A stretch of DNA of 64,000 nt from Evansella vedderi. GTDB taxonomy: Bacteria; Bacillota; Bacilli; Bacillales; Salisediminibacteriaceae. Within the stretch, counting starts at the first letter, position 1; every line of letters begins with the position of its first letter. The position numbers and the translations under genes were made by a program. The DNA is taken from the NCBI RefSeq assembly GCF_030813435.1, contig NZ_JAUSUG010000025.1, forward strand, positions 1-64,000, in the 5' to 3' direction. Shown here one piece after another: positions 56,960 to 64,000 of this stretch. Below the pieces are notes generated by a model that worked only from the letters and a program-made list of their open reading frames with translations, was not told the origin of the DNA and ran no database searches.

Positions 56960-56999
56960 GTACCGGAATCTTCTATAGTTTCCGGTACGTTGTTTTTTC
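56960..56999 (+). terminator. Terminator or attenuator between FbpA-type gene and permease
   Basis: GTACCGGAA (56960-56968) pairs with TTCCGGTAC (56980-56988), then GTTGTTTTTT. Confidence 0.82.
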
Positions 57000-57124
57000 A
57001 AAATATGTCCATTTCTTTTTAAAGTAAATTTCTGTATAATTAAATGGGGATGGAATCTATTTTATTGAAATAGTAATATTATATCTATTTACAAAGTTGG
57101 TTAGAAAGTTAGGGTGTGGCAACA

Positions 57125-58765
57125 ATGAGACTTGTACAGAATGCTAAAGAACATCTAAATATTTGGGCACTACTAAGTTTAGCATTTATATTTATTATAT
57201 TAATTCCTAATCTATTAATAGGGTTTAATCTTTTTACAGAACCAACGGAGAACTGGGCCCATATAAAAGAATATCTGCTAATAGATTATATAAAAAATAC
57301 AGTAGTTATCATTACCTTTACAGCATTGTTCACAATGATCATTGGGACGAGTTTAGTGTGGATTATAGTAAATTACCAATTCCCGCTCAGAAATTTCTTT
57401 AGATGGGCTTTGATTTTACCTTTAGCTATACCTGCATATATTGGTGCCTACACTTATCAGGGAATGTTAAATTATTCAGGGACTATTCAAACTACCCTCC
57501 GTAATACCTTTGATATTCATGTTACAAGCCAAAAGTTCTTTAATATAATGAATATTCCTGGCGCGATCTTTATATTTACCATATTTTTATACCCTTATGT
57601 TTATGTAATAATGAAAGGTTTTTTAGAAAACCAATCGGCCTCTTTATTTGAAAATGCTAGATTACTAGGTGGAGGACCTTTTAAAATCTTCTTTCGTGCC
57701 GGACTCCCCCTTTCAAGAGCAGCAATTACAGGTGGAGTCGTTTTAGTTATTTTAGAGGTTTTAAATGATTATGGAGTTGTAAATTATTTTGGTATTCAAA
57801 CATTTAGCACCGCTATTTTTAGAACATGGTATGGTTTAAGGGATCTTGATGCAGCTTTAAAGTTAGCAGGGATCCTCATGTTCATTGTTATCATCGTTTT
57901 GGTGCTAGAGCGATTGATTAGGGGGAAGAAAAGTTACAGTTACTCTTCAGCAAACTTTCGACCAATTGTGGCTCAACCAATCGAAGGCTATAAAAAGTGG
58001 ATTGCCTTTTCTTACTGTTTGCTTATTTTCGGAATAGCTTTTATTATTCCGGTTTTGCAACTAATCTATTGGAGCATCATGACCTATGAAAGAATCTGGA
58101 GTTCTGAGTTTCTTACATTAGTATATAATTCTGTTTTCGTTGCATCCATCGCTGCATCCATAATCGTAGTCATTGCGCTCATTGTTGGTAACTATACTCG
58201 TCTTCATAAAGGATTATTTCCTAAAGTGGCAGCAAGGGTTATTACGCTAGGATACTCCATTCCTGGGGCGGCCATAGCTATCGCTGTCATTACATTATTT
58301 GTAGCTATTGATGGATATACGGCGGCGATTGCAGAATTCTTTAATTCCAATTCTGCTATTGTATTAAGAACTACACTTGTTATGCTTACTTCAGCGTATA
58401 TCATTCGCTTTTTAGCTGTAGGTTATAATGCCATAGAAGCGGGATTTGAGAAAATTGGATATAGCTATACAGAGGCATCACGGGGCCTTGGCTCTTCTAC
58501 TATAAAAACATTTTTTAGGGTAGATATCCCAATGTTAAAAGGAGCTATATTTGGTGGTTTTATCCTTGTTTTTGTTGATATTTTAAAGGAACTTCCATTA
58601 ACACTATTTTTACAGCCCTTTAACTTCTCTACTCTTGCAACCCAAGCATATCGGTATGCCCATGATGAGATGGTACAAGAAGCTGCTTTAGCATCTATGT
58701 TAATTATTTTGGTAAGTGGGTTATGTATTTTCTATTTCCATAAAGTATTAGATAAAAATAAATAA
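57125..58765 (+). CDS. Ferric iron ABC transporter permease (FbpB type)
   Basis: A 546-residue double permease with about 12 helices. It has two copies of the ATPase-contact loop: FENARLLGGGPFKIFFRAGLPLSRAA in the first half and YTEASRGLGSSTIKTFFRVDIPML in the second. The last block (DILKELPLTLFLQPFNFSTLATQAYRYAHDE) is typical of FbpB/SfuB. It partners the binding protein before it. No FbpC ATPase follows. ATG 57125, 10 nt after AGGG, is preferred; GTG 57116 touches the site. Confidence 0.92.
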   Translation: MRLVQNAKEHLNIWALLSLAFIFIILIPNLLIGFNLFTEPTENWAHIKEYLLIDYIKNTVVIITFTALFTMIIGTSLVWIIVNYQFPLRNFFRWALILPLAIPAYIGAYTYQGMLNYSGTIQTTLRNTFDIHVTSQKFFNIMNIPGAIFIFTIFLYPYVYVIMKGFLENQSASLFENARLLGGGPFKIFFRAGLPLSRAAITGGVVLVILEVLNDYGVVNYFGIQTFSTAIFRTWYGLRDLDAALKLAGILMFIVIIVLVLERLIRGKKSYSYSSANFRPIVAQPIEGYKKWIAFSYCLLIFGIAFIIPVLQLIYWSIMTYERIWSSEFLTLVYNSVFVASIAASIIVVIALIVGNYTRLHKGLFPKVAARVITLGYSIPGAAIAIAVITLFVAIDGYTAAIAEFFNSNSAIVLRTTLVMLTSAYIIRFLAVGYNAIEAGFEKIGYSYTEASRGLGSSTIKTFFRVDIPMLKGAIFGGFILVFVDILKELPLTLFLQPFNFSTLATQAYRYAHDEMVQEAALASMLIILVSGLCIFYFHKVLDKNK

Positions 58766-58769
58766 TATA

Positions 58770-58891
58770 AAAGAGGCTGGGACTTTACTAAAGTGTTTAG
58801 ATGAAAATACGAACAATGTATTATTTCCGAAGCGATTTATATGTTTCGTTCGTAATTCTCATTGACAAAACGCTTTTGTCCCAGCCTCTTT
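58770..58891. repeat. Family A palindromic element after the iron permease
   Basis: Perfect 14-bp ends AAAGAGGCTGGGAC and complement enclose 94 bp that includes AAAATACGAACAATG and ACGTTCG-like arms shared with 31325-31468. The base-paired ends followed by TTT could act as the terminator of the permease gene. Confidence 0.8.
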
Positions 58892-58968
58892 CTGTGAGTA
58901 AGGATTAATTATTTTCTCAGTAGTATATATAATTGTTGTATTCAAGTATTAATATCTCAAAAAAGTTA

Positions 58969-58997
58969 TTGACAAAGTATATTTAGAGGAGTACATT
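58969..58997 (+). promoter_or_regulatory. Promoter upstream of the ktrAB leader
   Basis: TTGACA (58969-58974), 17-bp spacer, TACATT (58992-58997). It lies immediately before a family C element, with the riboswitch on the far side. Confidence 0.6.
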
Positions 58998-59009
58998 ACT
59001 TTTATAAAT

Positions 59010-59289
59010 GGCTCTGTTAAACTTTAATGTTGATTTTCGCTTCAGATACTCGCTTTCCGCGGGCAACGCTTCAGCCTCCTCGTCCCTGCGGGGTCTTCAG
59101 CCGTTGCAAGTTTTTAAAGCCTGCTATGAGTGGTTTTTCATAGCAGGCGCGCAACGCGCGGAGCGATTGCTATTTTCTCAGCGAAAAATATATGACTTTT
59201 TCAGTGGCCTCTTGCTTTTCCCGCAGGAGTCTCGTATCTTACACTTAAATCAACATTGTTAAAAAATCAACACTATCCTTTAACAGAGC
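59010..59289. mobile_element. Family C element with nested cassette, inside the ktrAB leader region
   Basis: Ends GGCTCTGTTAAA and TTTAACAGAGC, flanked by the 9-bp direct repeat TTTATAAAT (59001-59009 and 59290-59298). The interior holds the GC-rich cassette (TTTCCGCGGGCAACGCTTCA to CCCGCAGGAGTC), which in turn contains a family B-like hairpin with GACTTTTTCAGTGGCCT. It separates the promoter at 58969 from the riboswitch at 59316. Confidence 0.82.
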
Positions 59290-59315
59290 TTTATAAATAA
59301 ATAAAAAACCTTTTT

Positions 59316-59460
59316 GATCGCTGAATCTTTATTGTAGAGCGGAGGAACCATTTTTTTGATAAATAGGAATATCTGTTTATCTTGGGGTGAATCTTATTGT
59401 TAGAGGGGATACTCTTAGGTCCCTAACCCGACAGCTAACTTCGTAAGCGTGCAAGGGAGA
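59316..59460 (+). promoter_or_regulatory. ydaO/yuaA (c-di-AMP) riboswitch of ktrAB
   Basis: Conserved elements in order: CGCTGAATCTT, GAGCGGAGGAACCA (59337-59350), GGGGTGAATC (59384-59393), AGGGGATACTCTTAGG, and CCGACAGCTAACTTCGTAAGC (59428-59448). This is the ydaO family aptamer that binds c-di-AMP and switches off K+ importer genes. A terminator (59472-59499) follows, as expected for an OFF switch. Confidence 0.94.
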
Positions 59461-59471
59461 AAGGTCTAATT

Positions 59472-59499
59472 AAAGACCCTTCTTAGAAGTGGTCTTTTT
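59472..59499 (+). terminator. Riboswitch-controlled terminator of ktrAB
   Basis: AAAGACC (59472-59478) pairs with GGTCTTT (59491-59497); CTTCT/AGAAG extends the stem; T-rich end. Confidence 0.85.
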
Positions 59500-59507
59500 A
59501 TGTTATG

Positions 59508-59597
59508 TCAAGCTTTAGCGCCTACTCGCTCGAGTCAAATGTGCCTGCGATTACTCGTCGCACAAAGGAGTGTTGTATGCAAGGCGCTTATGCTTTT
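59508..59597. repeat. Short inverted element between ktrAB terminator and ktrA
   Basis: Arms AAGCTTTAGCGCCT and AGGCGCTTATGCTT enclose the recurring hairpin CTGCGATTACTCGTCGCA (also near 13991, 15859 and 62010). It sits just upstream of the ktrA ribosome site. Confidence 0.6.
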
Positions 59598-59619
59598 CGA
59601 AAAAGGAGATGGATTTTAT

Positions 59620-60282
59620 ATGCCGGAGAGAAAACAGTTTGTGGTCATTGGGCTTGGCCGTTTTGGAGGAAGTGTTTGTAAAGAACTCGTCAATCAAGGA
59701 CATGAGGTTCTAGCAATGGACACAGATGAGGAAAAGGTCAATATTTATGCAAATATTGCTACACATGCAGTGGTGGCTAATTCGACGGATGAATCTGCCC
59801 TGAAATCATTAGGGATACGGAACTTTGATAATGTGGTAGTTGCTATAGGAGATAATATTCAAGCCAGTATCTTAACTACCTTAGTATTAAAGGAGATGGG
59901 GGTTAAGAATGTTCTTGTAAAGGCTAAAAATGATTATCACCACAAGGTATTAGAGAAAATCGGTGCGGACCAAATTGTGCACCCGGAAATGGACATGGGC
60001 AGGCGTGTGGCCCAACAAATGTCGGATGAAAAGGTAATTGATTTTATTGAGTTATCTGATGAATACAGCATTGTAGAGTTAATCGCAACAGCCAAAATTG
60101 AAGGAAAAACCCTTATTGACCTTGATATACGTGCTAAATATGGTGTTACTATTTTAGCGATTAAAAAAGGAGATGATATTAATATTTCACCTCAACCAGA
60201 CTATGAAATATGTTTCGGTGATTTATTAATTGTAATCGGCCATAACAAAGATATTAGACGATTTGAAGATATAGCTATGTAG
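59620..60282 (+). CDS. ktrA: Potassium uptake regulatory subunit KtrA
   Basis: A 220-residue RCK protein: NAD(H)/ATP-binding Rossmann core FVVIGLGRFGGSVCKELVNQGHEVLAMDTDEEKV, then a TrkA-C domain (about 140-218) with IVELIATAKIEGKTLIDLDIRAKYGV and FGDLLIVIGHNKDI. The ring gates KtrB; c-di-AMP can also bind the RCK-C domain. ATG 59620 has AAAGGAG upstream; an earlier frame start at 59500 lies in the repeat and terminator and is rejected. Controlled by the riboswitch at 59316. Confidence 0.95.
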   Translation: MPERKQFVVIGLGRFGGSVCKELVNQGHEVLAMDTDEEKVNIYANIATHAVVANSTDESALKSLGIRNFDNVVVAIGDNIQASILTTLVLKEMGVKNVLVKAKNDYHHKVLEKIGADQIVHPEMDMGRRVAQQMSDEKVIDFIELSDEYSIVELIATAKIEGKTLIDLDIRAKYGVTILAIKKGDDINISPQPDYEICFGDLLIVIGHNKDIRRFEDIAM

Positions 60283-60339
60283 TAAGGTGTAGGATTAGTA
60301 ATGGAAGAGTTTTATGTCTTGAAATAGAAGGGAAAACGA

Positions 60340-61695
60340 ATGTTAAAATTTGACAAGTTAAACTCTGTAAAGTTAACTTCGGTTCAAATTATTGTCATGT
60401 TTTATATTGGTGCTGTCATCTTATCTACTGTACTTTTAAGCTTACCAATAGCCTTGAAGCCCGGAGTAGAGTGGACGTTTATTGATGCCTTATTTACTGC
60501 TGTTAGTGCTGTAAGTGTAACAGGGTTGACTGTGGTTTCAACCGCAGATACCTTTAGTGTTCCCGGGGTATTTATACTTGCCTTTATATTGCAATTTGGC
60601 GGTATTGGGATTATGACCTTGGGAACATTTATATGGCTCGTTCTAGGTAGAAGAATTGGTTTGAGTGGCCGGCAGCTAATTATGACGGATCAAAATAGAC
60701 ATACCTTTTCTGGTTTAATAGATCTCATGAAACAAATACTGAAGTTGTTTCTAATCATTGAAGCAATCGGTACCGTGATTTTAGGCGTTTATTTTTTGAA
60801 TTATTTTCCCACATGGCAAGAGGCTTTTTTACAAGGTTTCTTTGCATCCGTTAGTGCGGCAACAAATGCGGGTTTTGATATTACAGGGGATTCATTATCC
60901 CCTTTTGCTAATGACTATTTCGTCCAAACGATAAATATATTATTACTTATTTTCGGGGCGATTGGTTTCCCTGTTTTGATAGAATTAAAGGAAATGATCC
61001 TCCATAAAAAAGCAGGGGAGAAATTTCACTTTTCCTTATTTACGAAAATTACTACTTTCACTTTTTTTGCATTAGTTATTATCGGTACTTTACTAATTTA
61101 CTATTTTGATAGAGGAAATTTTTTCGCTGATAAATCATGGCATGAAACTTTTTTCTATGCTCTTTTTCAATCCGTAACTACTAGAAATGGTGGGTTAGCC
61201 ACAATGGATGTAAGTGAGTTTACAGTACCTACACAGATGGTACAAAGTGTCCTAATGTTTATAGGAGCTTCTCCAAGTAGTGTAGGAGGAGGCATTAGGA
61301 CGACAACCTTTGCTATTGCCATTCTTGCCATATTTGCCTTTGCAAGGGGAAAGCATTCAGTGAAAGTGTTTAAGAGGGAAATAGATCCAGAAGATATTTT
61401 GAAGTCCTTCATTGTTATAGCAGTTGCAGTAATGATATGGGGGTCTGCCATTATAGTGTTAGCAAGCATGGAACCATTTCCATTAATCGCTATCATTTAC
61501 GAGGTAAGCTCTGCCTTTGGAACTACAGGCCTATCCATGGGCATTACCCCTGAATTAAGTACAGCGGGTAAACAAATCATTATTGCTTTAATGTTTATTG
61601 GTCGAATTGGAATTTTCTCTTTCTTATTCATTGTTCGTGGAAAAGTAACAATGGATCCTTACCACTATCCGAAGGAACGAGTAATAATTGGGTAG
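60340..61695 (+). CDS. ktrB: Potassium uptake channel subunit KtrB
   Basis: A 451-residue Trk/Ktr/HKT channel with four M1-P-M2 repeats. Pore-loop segments: FTAVSAVSVTGLTVV, FASVSAATNAGFDI, FQSVTTRNGGLATM and VSSAFGTTGLSMGIT, each with the selectivity glycine. It imports K+ with Na+ dependence. It lies 57 bases after ktrA. Its TAG stop is formed by the first bases of the family E repeat (GGGTAGACCTCC). Confidence 0.95.
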   Translation: MLKFDKLNSVKLTSVQIIVMFYIGAVILSTVLLSLPIALKPGVEWTFIDALFTAVSAVSVTGLTVVSTADTFSVPGVFILAFILQFGGIGIMTLGTFIWLVLGRRIGLSGRQLIMTDQNRHTFSGLIDLMKQILKLFLIIEAIGTVILGVYFLNYFPTWQEAFLQGFFASVSAATNAGFDITGDSLSPFANDYFVQTINILLLIFGAIGFPVLIELKEMILHKKAGEKFHFSLFTKITTFTFFALVIIGTLLIYYFDRGNFFADKSWHETFFYALFQSVTTRNGGLATMDVSEFTVPTQMVQSVLMFIGASPSSVGGGIRTTTFAIAILAIFAFARGKHSVKVFKREIDPEDILKSFIVIAVAVMIWGSAIIVLASMEPFPLIAIIYEVSSAFGTTGLSMGITPELSTAGKQIIIALMFIGRIGIFSFLFIVRGKVTMDPYHYPKERVIIG

Positions 61696-61893
61696 ACCTC
61701 CATGCAAGTAAAAATTTGCACTATGGAGAATGAAAATTTTAGTCAGCATTGGAATGAGCGAAGGCCCGTGAGACTCCTGTGGGAGAATGGCCTAGCCGAG
61801 ACCCCACAGCGACGTAGTCGCGAGGAGGCTTGGCAGGTCACCCACGGAAAGCGAGCGGACCGTAGCGAATGACAACCTGATTTGTATTTTCAG
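61694..61893. repeat. Repeat family E, copy with GC-rich cassette (reverse)
   Basis: Begins AGACCTCCATGCAAG and ends GATTTGTATTTTCAGGG. Between GAATGAGCG and AGCGAATGACAAC lies the GC-rich cassette in reverse orientation (GTGAGACTCCTGTGGGAG to CCACGGAAAGCGAGCG). It is directly followed by another family E copy. Confidence 0.75.
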
Positions 61894-62244
61894 GGTAGAC
61901 CTCCATGCAATAGTAATTTTGCACCATGGAGTATGAAAATGGGGTTAATATTGCCTCTCGAATCCGTTACAGGCGGACCAATTACGCCTAAAGGCAGCCC
62001 ACGTCCTGCGTCTGCGATTACTCGACGCAAACTACTCGAGGAAGCGTCTCAGGTCCTGCTTGTGGGCAACGCCGTAATGTCACCGTCCTGGTTCCGCGGG
62101 CAATGCCTTAGCCTAACTTCTATGTTTGAGATAGTAATGTCCTCAGGAGCCGTTCTTGAGGACATAATTACCTTAGGGGAAAGATATGTCGTGTATAGGG
62201 AGTGGACCGTAGCGAATGACAACCAGATTCGTATATTCACGTTA
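61894..62244. repeat. Repeat family E, second tandem copy with family D insert
   Basis: The shared start GGGTAGACCTCCATGCAA occurs at 61690 and 61891. After CATGGAGTATGAAAAT the interior switches to family D sequence (CGTTACAGGCGGACCAATTACGCC, similar to 15953-15976) and parts of the cassette, then returns to family E (GTGGACCGTAGCGAATGACAAC). Confidence 0.7.
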
Positions 62245-62263
62245 GCAACCTTGAAATAAATTA

Positions 62264-62297
62264 GAGCATGTGGAATCTCCCACATGCTCCATTTTTA
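62264..62297. terminator. Terminator between the repeats and pgeF
   Basis: GAGCATGTGG (62264-62273) pairs with CCACATGCTC (62280-62289), with T-rich DNA on both sides; mainly for pgeF on the minus strand. Confidence 0.8.
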
Positions 62298-62299
62298 TC

Positions 62300-63124
62300 C
62301 TAATCTTCTTTTCTTCCTATAAAGCTCATCATCCGACCTGTTTTCCCTTTGTCCCGTCGATGGGAAAAAAATAATTCCTTGTCACAGCTAGTGCAATAAG
62401 AAGAAACTTGTATGTTAGCAGCAGGGATTCCTGCTTTCATCATTAATAAACGATTTAGTTCCTTTAAGTTAAGGGAGTATTGTCCTTCACTAATTATACT
62501 ATAGGGTGGTGTATCCTTTTCATTTAATACCTTATTTACGAAGTTAATGACATAATCATCTACTACATAACAGCAATCTCCAATGGAAGGCCCAATGGCA
62601 GCATGAATTTCCGCCGGTTCCACACCTTCTTGTTCCTTCCATTTCCTTACCATTTCACCGGCTATATCCTTTACAGTCCCTTTCCAACCAGCATGGGCCA
62701 TACCAATGAGCTTATATTTAGGTGCGCAGAAATAGAGTGGAACACAGTCTGCATAGCATAATGTTAATAAAATATTAGGCTCTTTTGTATATACACCATC
62801 TGTCTTTTTAATGCTAGTTTCATACTCGAAAACACCATTTCCAACATGTTCCTTCGTTACTTTTACAATTTTATTGTCGTGTACTTGATCGGAGCATGCC
62901 CAATTTGATGTTGGGAAATCAAGTATTTCCGATAAGATTCGTCGATTACCAACTACGGCGCTATCTTTATCATTTACATGTAATCCGAGATTAAAGGAAG
63001 TGAAATCAGATTCACTAACGCCGCCATTTTTAGTAGTAAAACCAGCAACTAATTGTGGAATATGAGACTCCCAATTAAGCATTAACAGTTGTTCCTTTTT
63101 ACGTTCAAATATTTCTTTTCCCAT
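62300..63124 (-). CDS. pgeF: Purine nucleoside phosphorylase/laccase-domain protein (YlmD, PgeF)
   Basis: A 274-residue YfiH/YlmD (Cu-oxidase_4) family protein. Family blocks: FTTKNGGVSESDFTSFNLGLHVND, DQVHDNKIV, LTLCYADCVPLYF (Cys-Asp metal site), GMAHAGWKGTVKDI (His) and AAIGPSIGDCCYVVD. Bacterial members act on purine nucleosides; in E. coli the homologue removes misincorporated L-Ser from peptidoglycan precursors. It is normally in the ylm division cluster; here it stands alone between repeats. AAAGGGTG precedes the ATG at 63124. Confidence 0.93.
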   Translation of the reverse strand: MGKEIFERKKEQLLMLNWESHIPQLVAGFTTKNGGVSESDFTSFNLGLHVNDKDSAVVGNRRILSEILDFPTSNWACSDQVHDNKIVKVTKEHVGNGVFEYETSIKKTDGVYTKEPNILLTLCYADCVPLYFCAPKYKLIGMAHAGWKGTVKDIAGEMVRKWKEQEGVEPAEIHAAIGPSIGDCCYVVDDYVINFVNKVLNEKDTPPYSIISEGQYSLNLKELNRLLMMKAGIPAANIQVSSYCTSCDKELFFSHRRDKGKTGRMMSFIGRKED

Positions 63125-63160
63125 CTATAACACCCTTTATTATACGTGATCTTTTTTATA

Positions 63161-63363
63161 GGCTGTTTTCAAAATATTGTTGTTTTTGAAAAAATATCAT
63201 TTGGCTTGGATACGCTACAGGCGGACGCTTTCCGCGGGCAACGCCTCAGCCTCCTCGGGAAAAACACCCTGCGGTGTCTTCAGCTGTTGCTTTTCCCGCT
63301 GGAGTCGCCGCCTTCCGCTTCTCCAAGCTTATTAAAAAGCAACAAAGTTTACGAAAAACGCCT
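63161..63363. repeat. Repeat family D, reference copy with GC-rich cassette
   Basis: Ends AGGCTGTTTTC and GAAAAACGCCT, then inner arms TTGGCTTGGATACGCTACAG and CTTCCGCTTCTCCAAGCTT. The middle is the cassette with TTTCCGCGGGCAACGCCTCA and TTGCTTTTCCCGCTGGAGTC. No ORF with a ribosome site. Confidence 0.78.
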
Positions 63364-63498
63364 TTATATATCAGTAATAATTTCATAGGCGTTTAAATCG
63401 CCAATAACTCTCTCCTTGGTTAACTACAGTCATATTGTACCATTTTGTTTCATGCCGATTCCAACGGAAAAACTTCTTGAATTATAGACTTCGTGACT

Positions 63499-64000
63499 TT
63501 AGGCATTGGAATCATCCTTCTTCTTATTAACTAGATTGTTTAATATATGGTTAATTCCCATCGTTCGTTCCACTTCCAACACAAAGGCAATCCCCTTTCC
63601 AGGCTCATTCAACTCTGCATCTTTATGGATTTGTTCTAATACGTCTTCTGTTTTCATTCTATCAATAAGCGTAAGGATTATTTCCTTTTCCGGCTCAATC
63701 ATAATGTTAAGGAGCTTTGCTTGCTCATGTATTCCTGTTCCTCGTCCACTAAGGATGGTTCCCCCTTCAGCTCCGGCCTTTTTAGAAGCATCCACAACCT
63801 TATCTGAATCCCCTTTATTTACGATCGTTACGATAAGGTCATATAGTACTGTCTGGTTTGCCATAATAGCTTGTTCTCCTTCCTCATTTTCTCCATCTTT
63901 AACGGGAGGATGCACTCCCATCAAATGAGCAATTCCAGTAATGGCTTTCGTGTTTATAATCATTCCCAATCCTGCTCCTGAACAATTTAATTTTGCCTTT
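63499..64000 (-). CDS. P-II family signalling protein, truncated by the window edge
   Basis: The last about 120 residues form a P-II-like (GlnB-type ferredoxin fold) domain: YDLIVTIVNKGDSDKVVDASKKAGAEGGTILSGRGTG, PEKEIILTLIDRMKTEDVLEQI, ELNEPGKGIAFVLEVERTMGI. The reading frame stays open to the window end, and the upstream part (SGAGLGMIINTKAITGIAHLMG) resembles the closing strand of another P-II domain, so this is probably a two-domain protein whose start lies outside. An internal ATG at 63864 could alternatively start a single-domain form. It does not look like canonical GlnB because the T-loop tyrosine region differs. Confidence 0.8.
   Translation of the reverse strand, partial: KAKLNCSGAGLGMIINTKAITGIAHLMGVHPPVKDGENEEGEQAIMANQTVLYDLIVTIVNKGDSDKVVDASKKAGAEGGTILSGRGTGIHEQAKLLNIMIEPEKEIILTLIDRMKTEDVLEQIHKDAELNEPGKGIAFVLEVERTMGINHILNNLVNKKKDDSNA

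Noticed and set aside
59500-59619. 40-codon N-terminal extension of KtrA
   Set aside because: The extension is encoded by the terminator tail and a repeat; the ATG at 59620 has the ribosome site and matches the family start.
61882-62259. 125-codon plus-strand frame after ktrB
   Set aside because: It runs through nested family E and D repeats; similar fortuitous frames appear in other copies without conservation.
59010-63363. CRISPR array from the many similar GC-rich blocks
   Set aside because: The copies are spaced kilobases apart, vary in length and orientation, have no unique spacers of constant size, and no cas gene is present.

Overview
The window is chromosomal DNA from a low-GC, endospore-forming Firmicute of the family Bacillaceae. 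This is inferred from Bacillus-type gene sets (ilv-leu with a T-box, ktrAB behind a ydaO/c-di-AMP riboswitch, khtTU, mntR, spoVR, a Spo0E-like phosphatase, a multi-PAS sporulation-type kinase, a YjcZ-like peptide), frequent GTG/TTG starts after strong Shine-Dalgarno sequences, and many small interspersed palindromic repeats. I cannot name the species. No rRNA, tRNA, CRISPR array, prophage or intact insertion sequence was seen.

Layout. 0-10.5 kb: lipoprotein, sfsA, short-chain fatty acid permease, EamA exporter, AAC(3)-type acetyltransferase, Mn-catalase, PAS histidine kinase, orphan eutH. 10.7-20.5 kb: nested repeats, CheY-like regulator, yhcX-type GNAT-nitrilase fusion, glpK (behind a terminator-type leader) and glpD, Spo0E-like protein, khtTU K+/H+ antiporter, a small zinc-ribbon protein. 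20.8-25.3 kb: prfC, molybdate modAB without modC, small membrane proteins. 25.3-36.7 kb (minus strand): the complete branched-chain amino acid pathway ilvE-ilvD-[T-box]-ilvB-ilvN-ilvC-leuA-leuB-leuC-leuD, with CodY and CcpA sites upstream. 37-40.3 kb: spoVR, mgtE.

Metal region, 40.4-58.8 kb. First comes a compact five-gene set built around an atypical P1B-like ATPase: four of the proteins share an H-x-x-P-G-R motif, and the fifth is a small glycine-zipper-type membrane protein. A His-rich protein lies downstream on the opposite strand. Next comes a FecBCD-type ABC importer with a ferrochelatase paralogue, then mntR, three predicted microproteins and a candidate small RNA. A cluster A-I metal-binding lipoprotein follows that consists of two complete, about 91% identical binding domains in one chain; its ABC ATPase and permease come next. 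A Fur-boxed ferric iron binding protein and permease lack an ATPase. Four promoters in this region carry the same MntR-like operator (TTTACCTAAGGAAAC type) at +4 to +12 from the predicted start, so a local MntR regulon is the strongest new proposal here.

58.9-64 kb: c-di-AMP riboswitch with ktrAB, tandem repeats, pgeF (YlmD) and the end of a probably two-domain P-II protein that runs off the window.

Repeats. At least six MITE-like families occur. Two show clear target-site duplications, one element sits inside another, and a GC-rich cassette is nested in the middle of several unrelated families. Three repeats lie inside operons or leaders (ilvN/ilvC, leuB/leuC, ktrAB leader).
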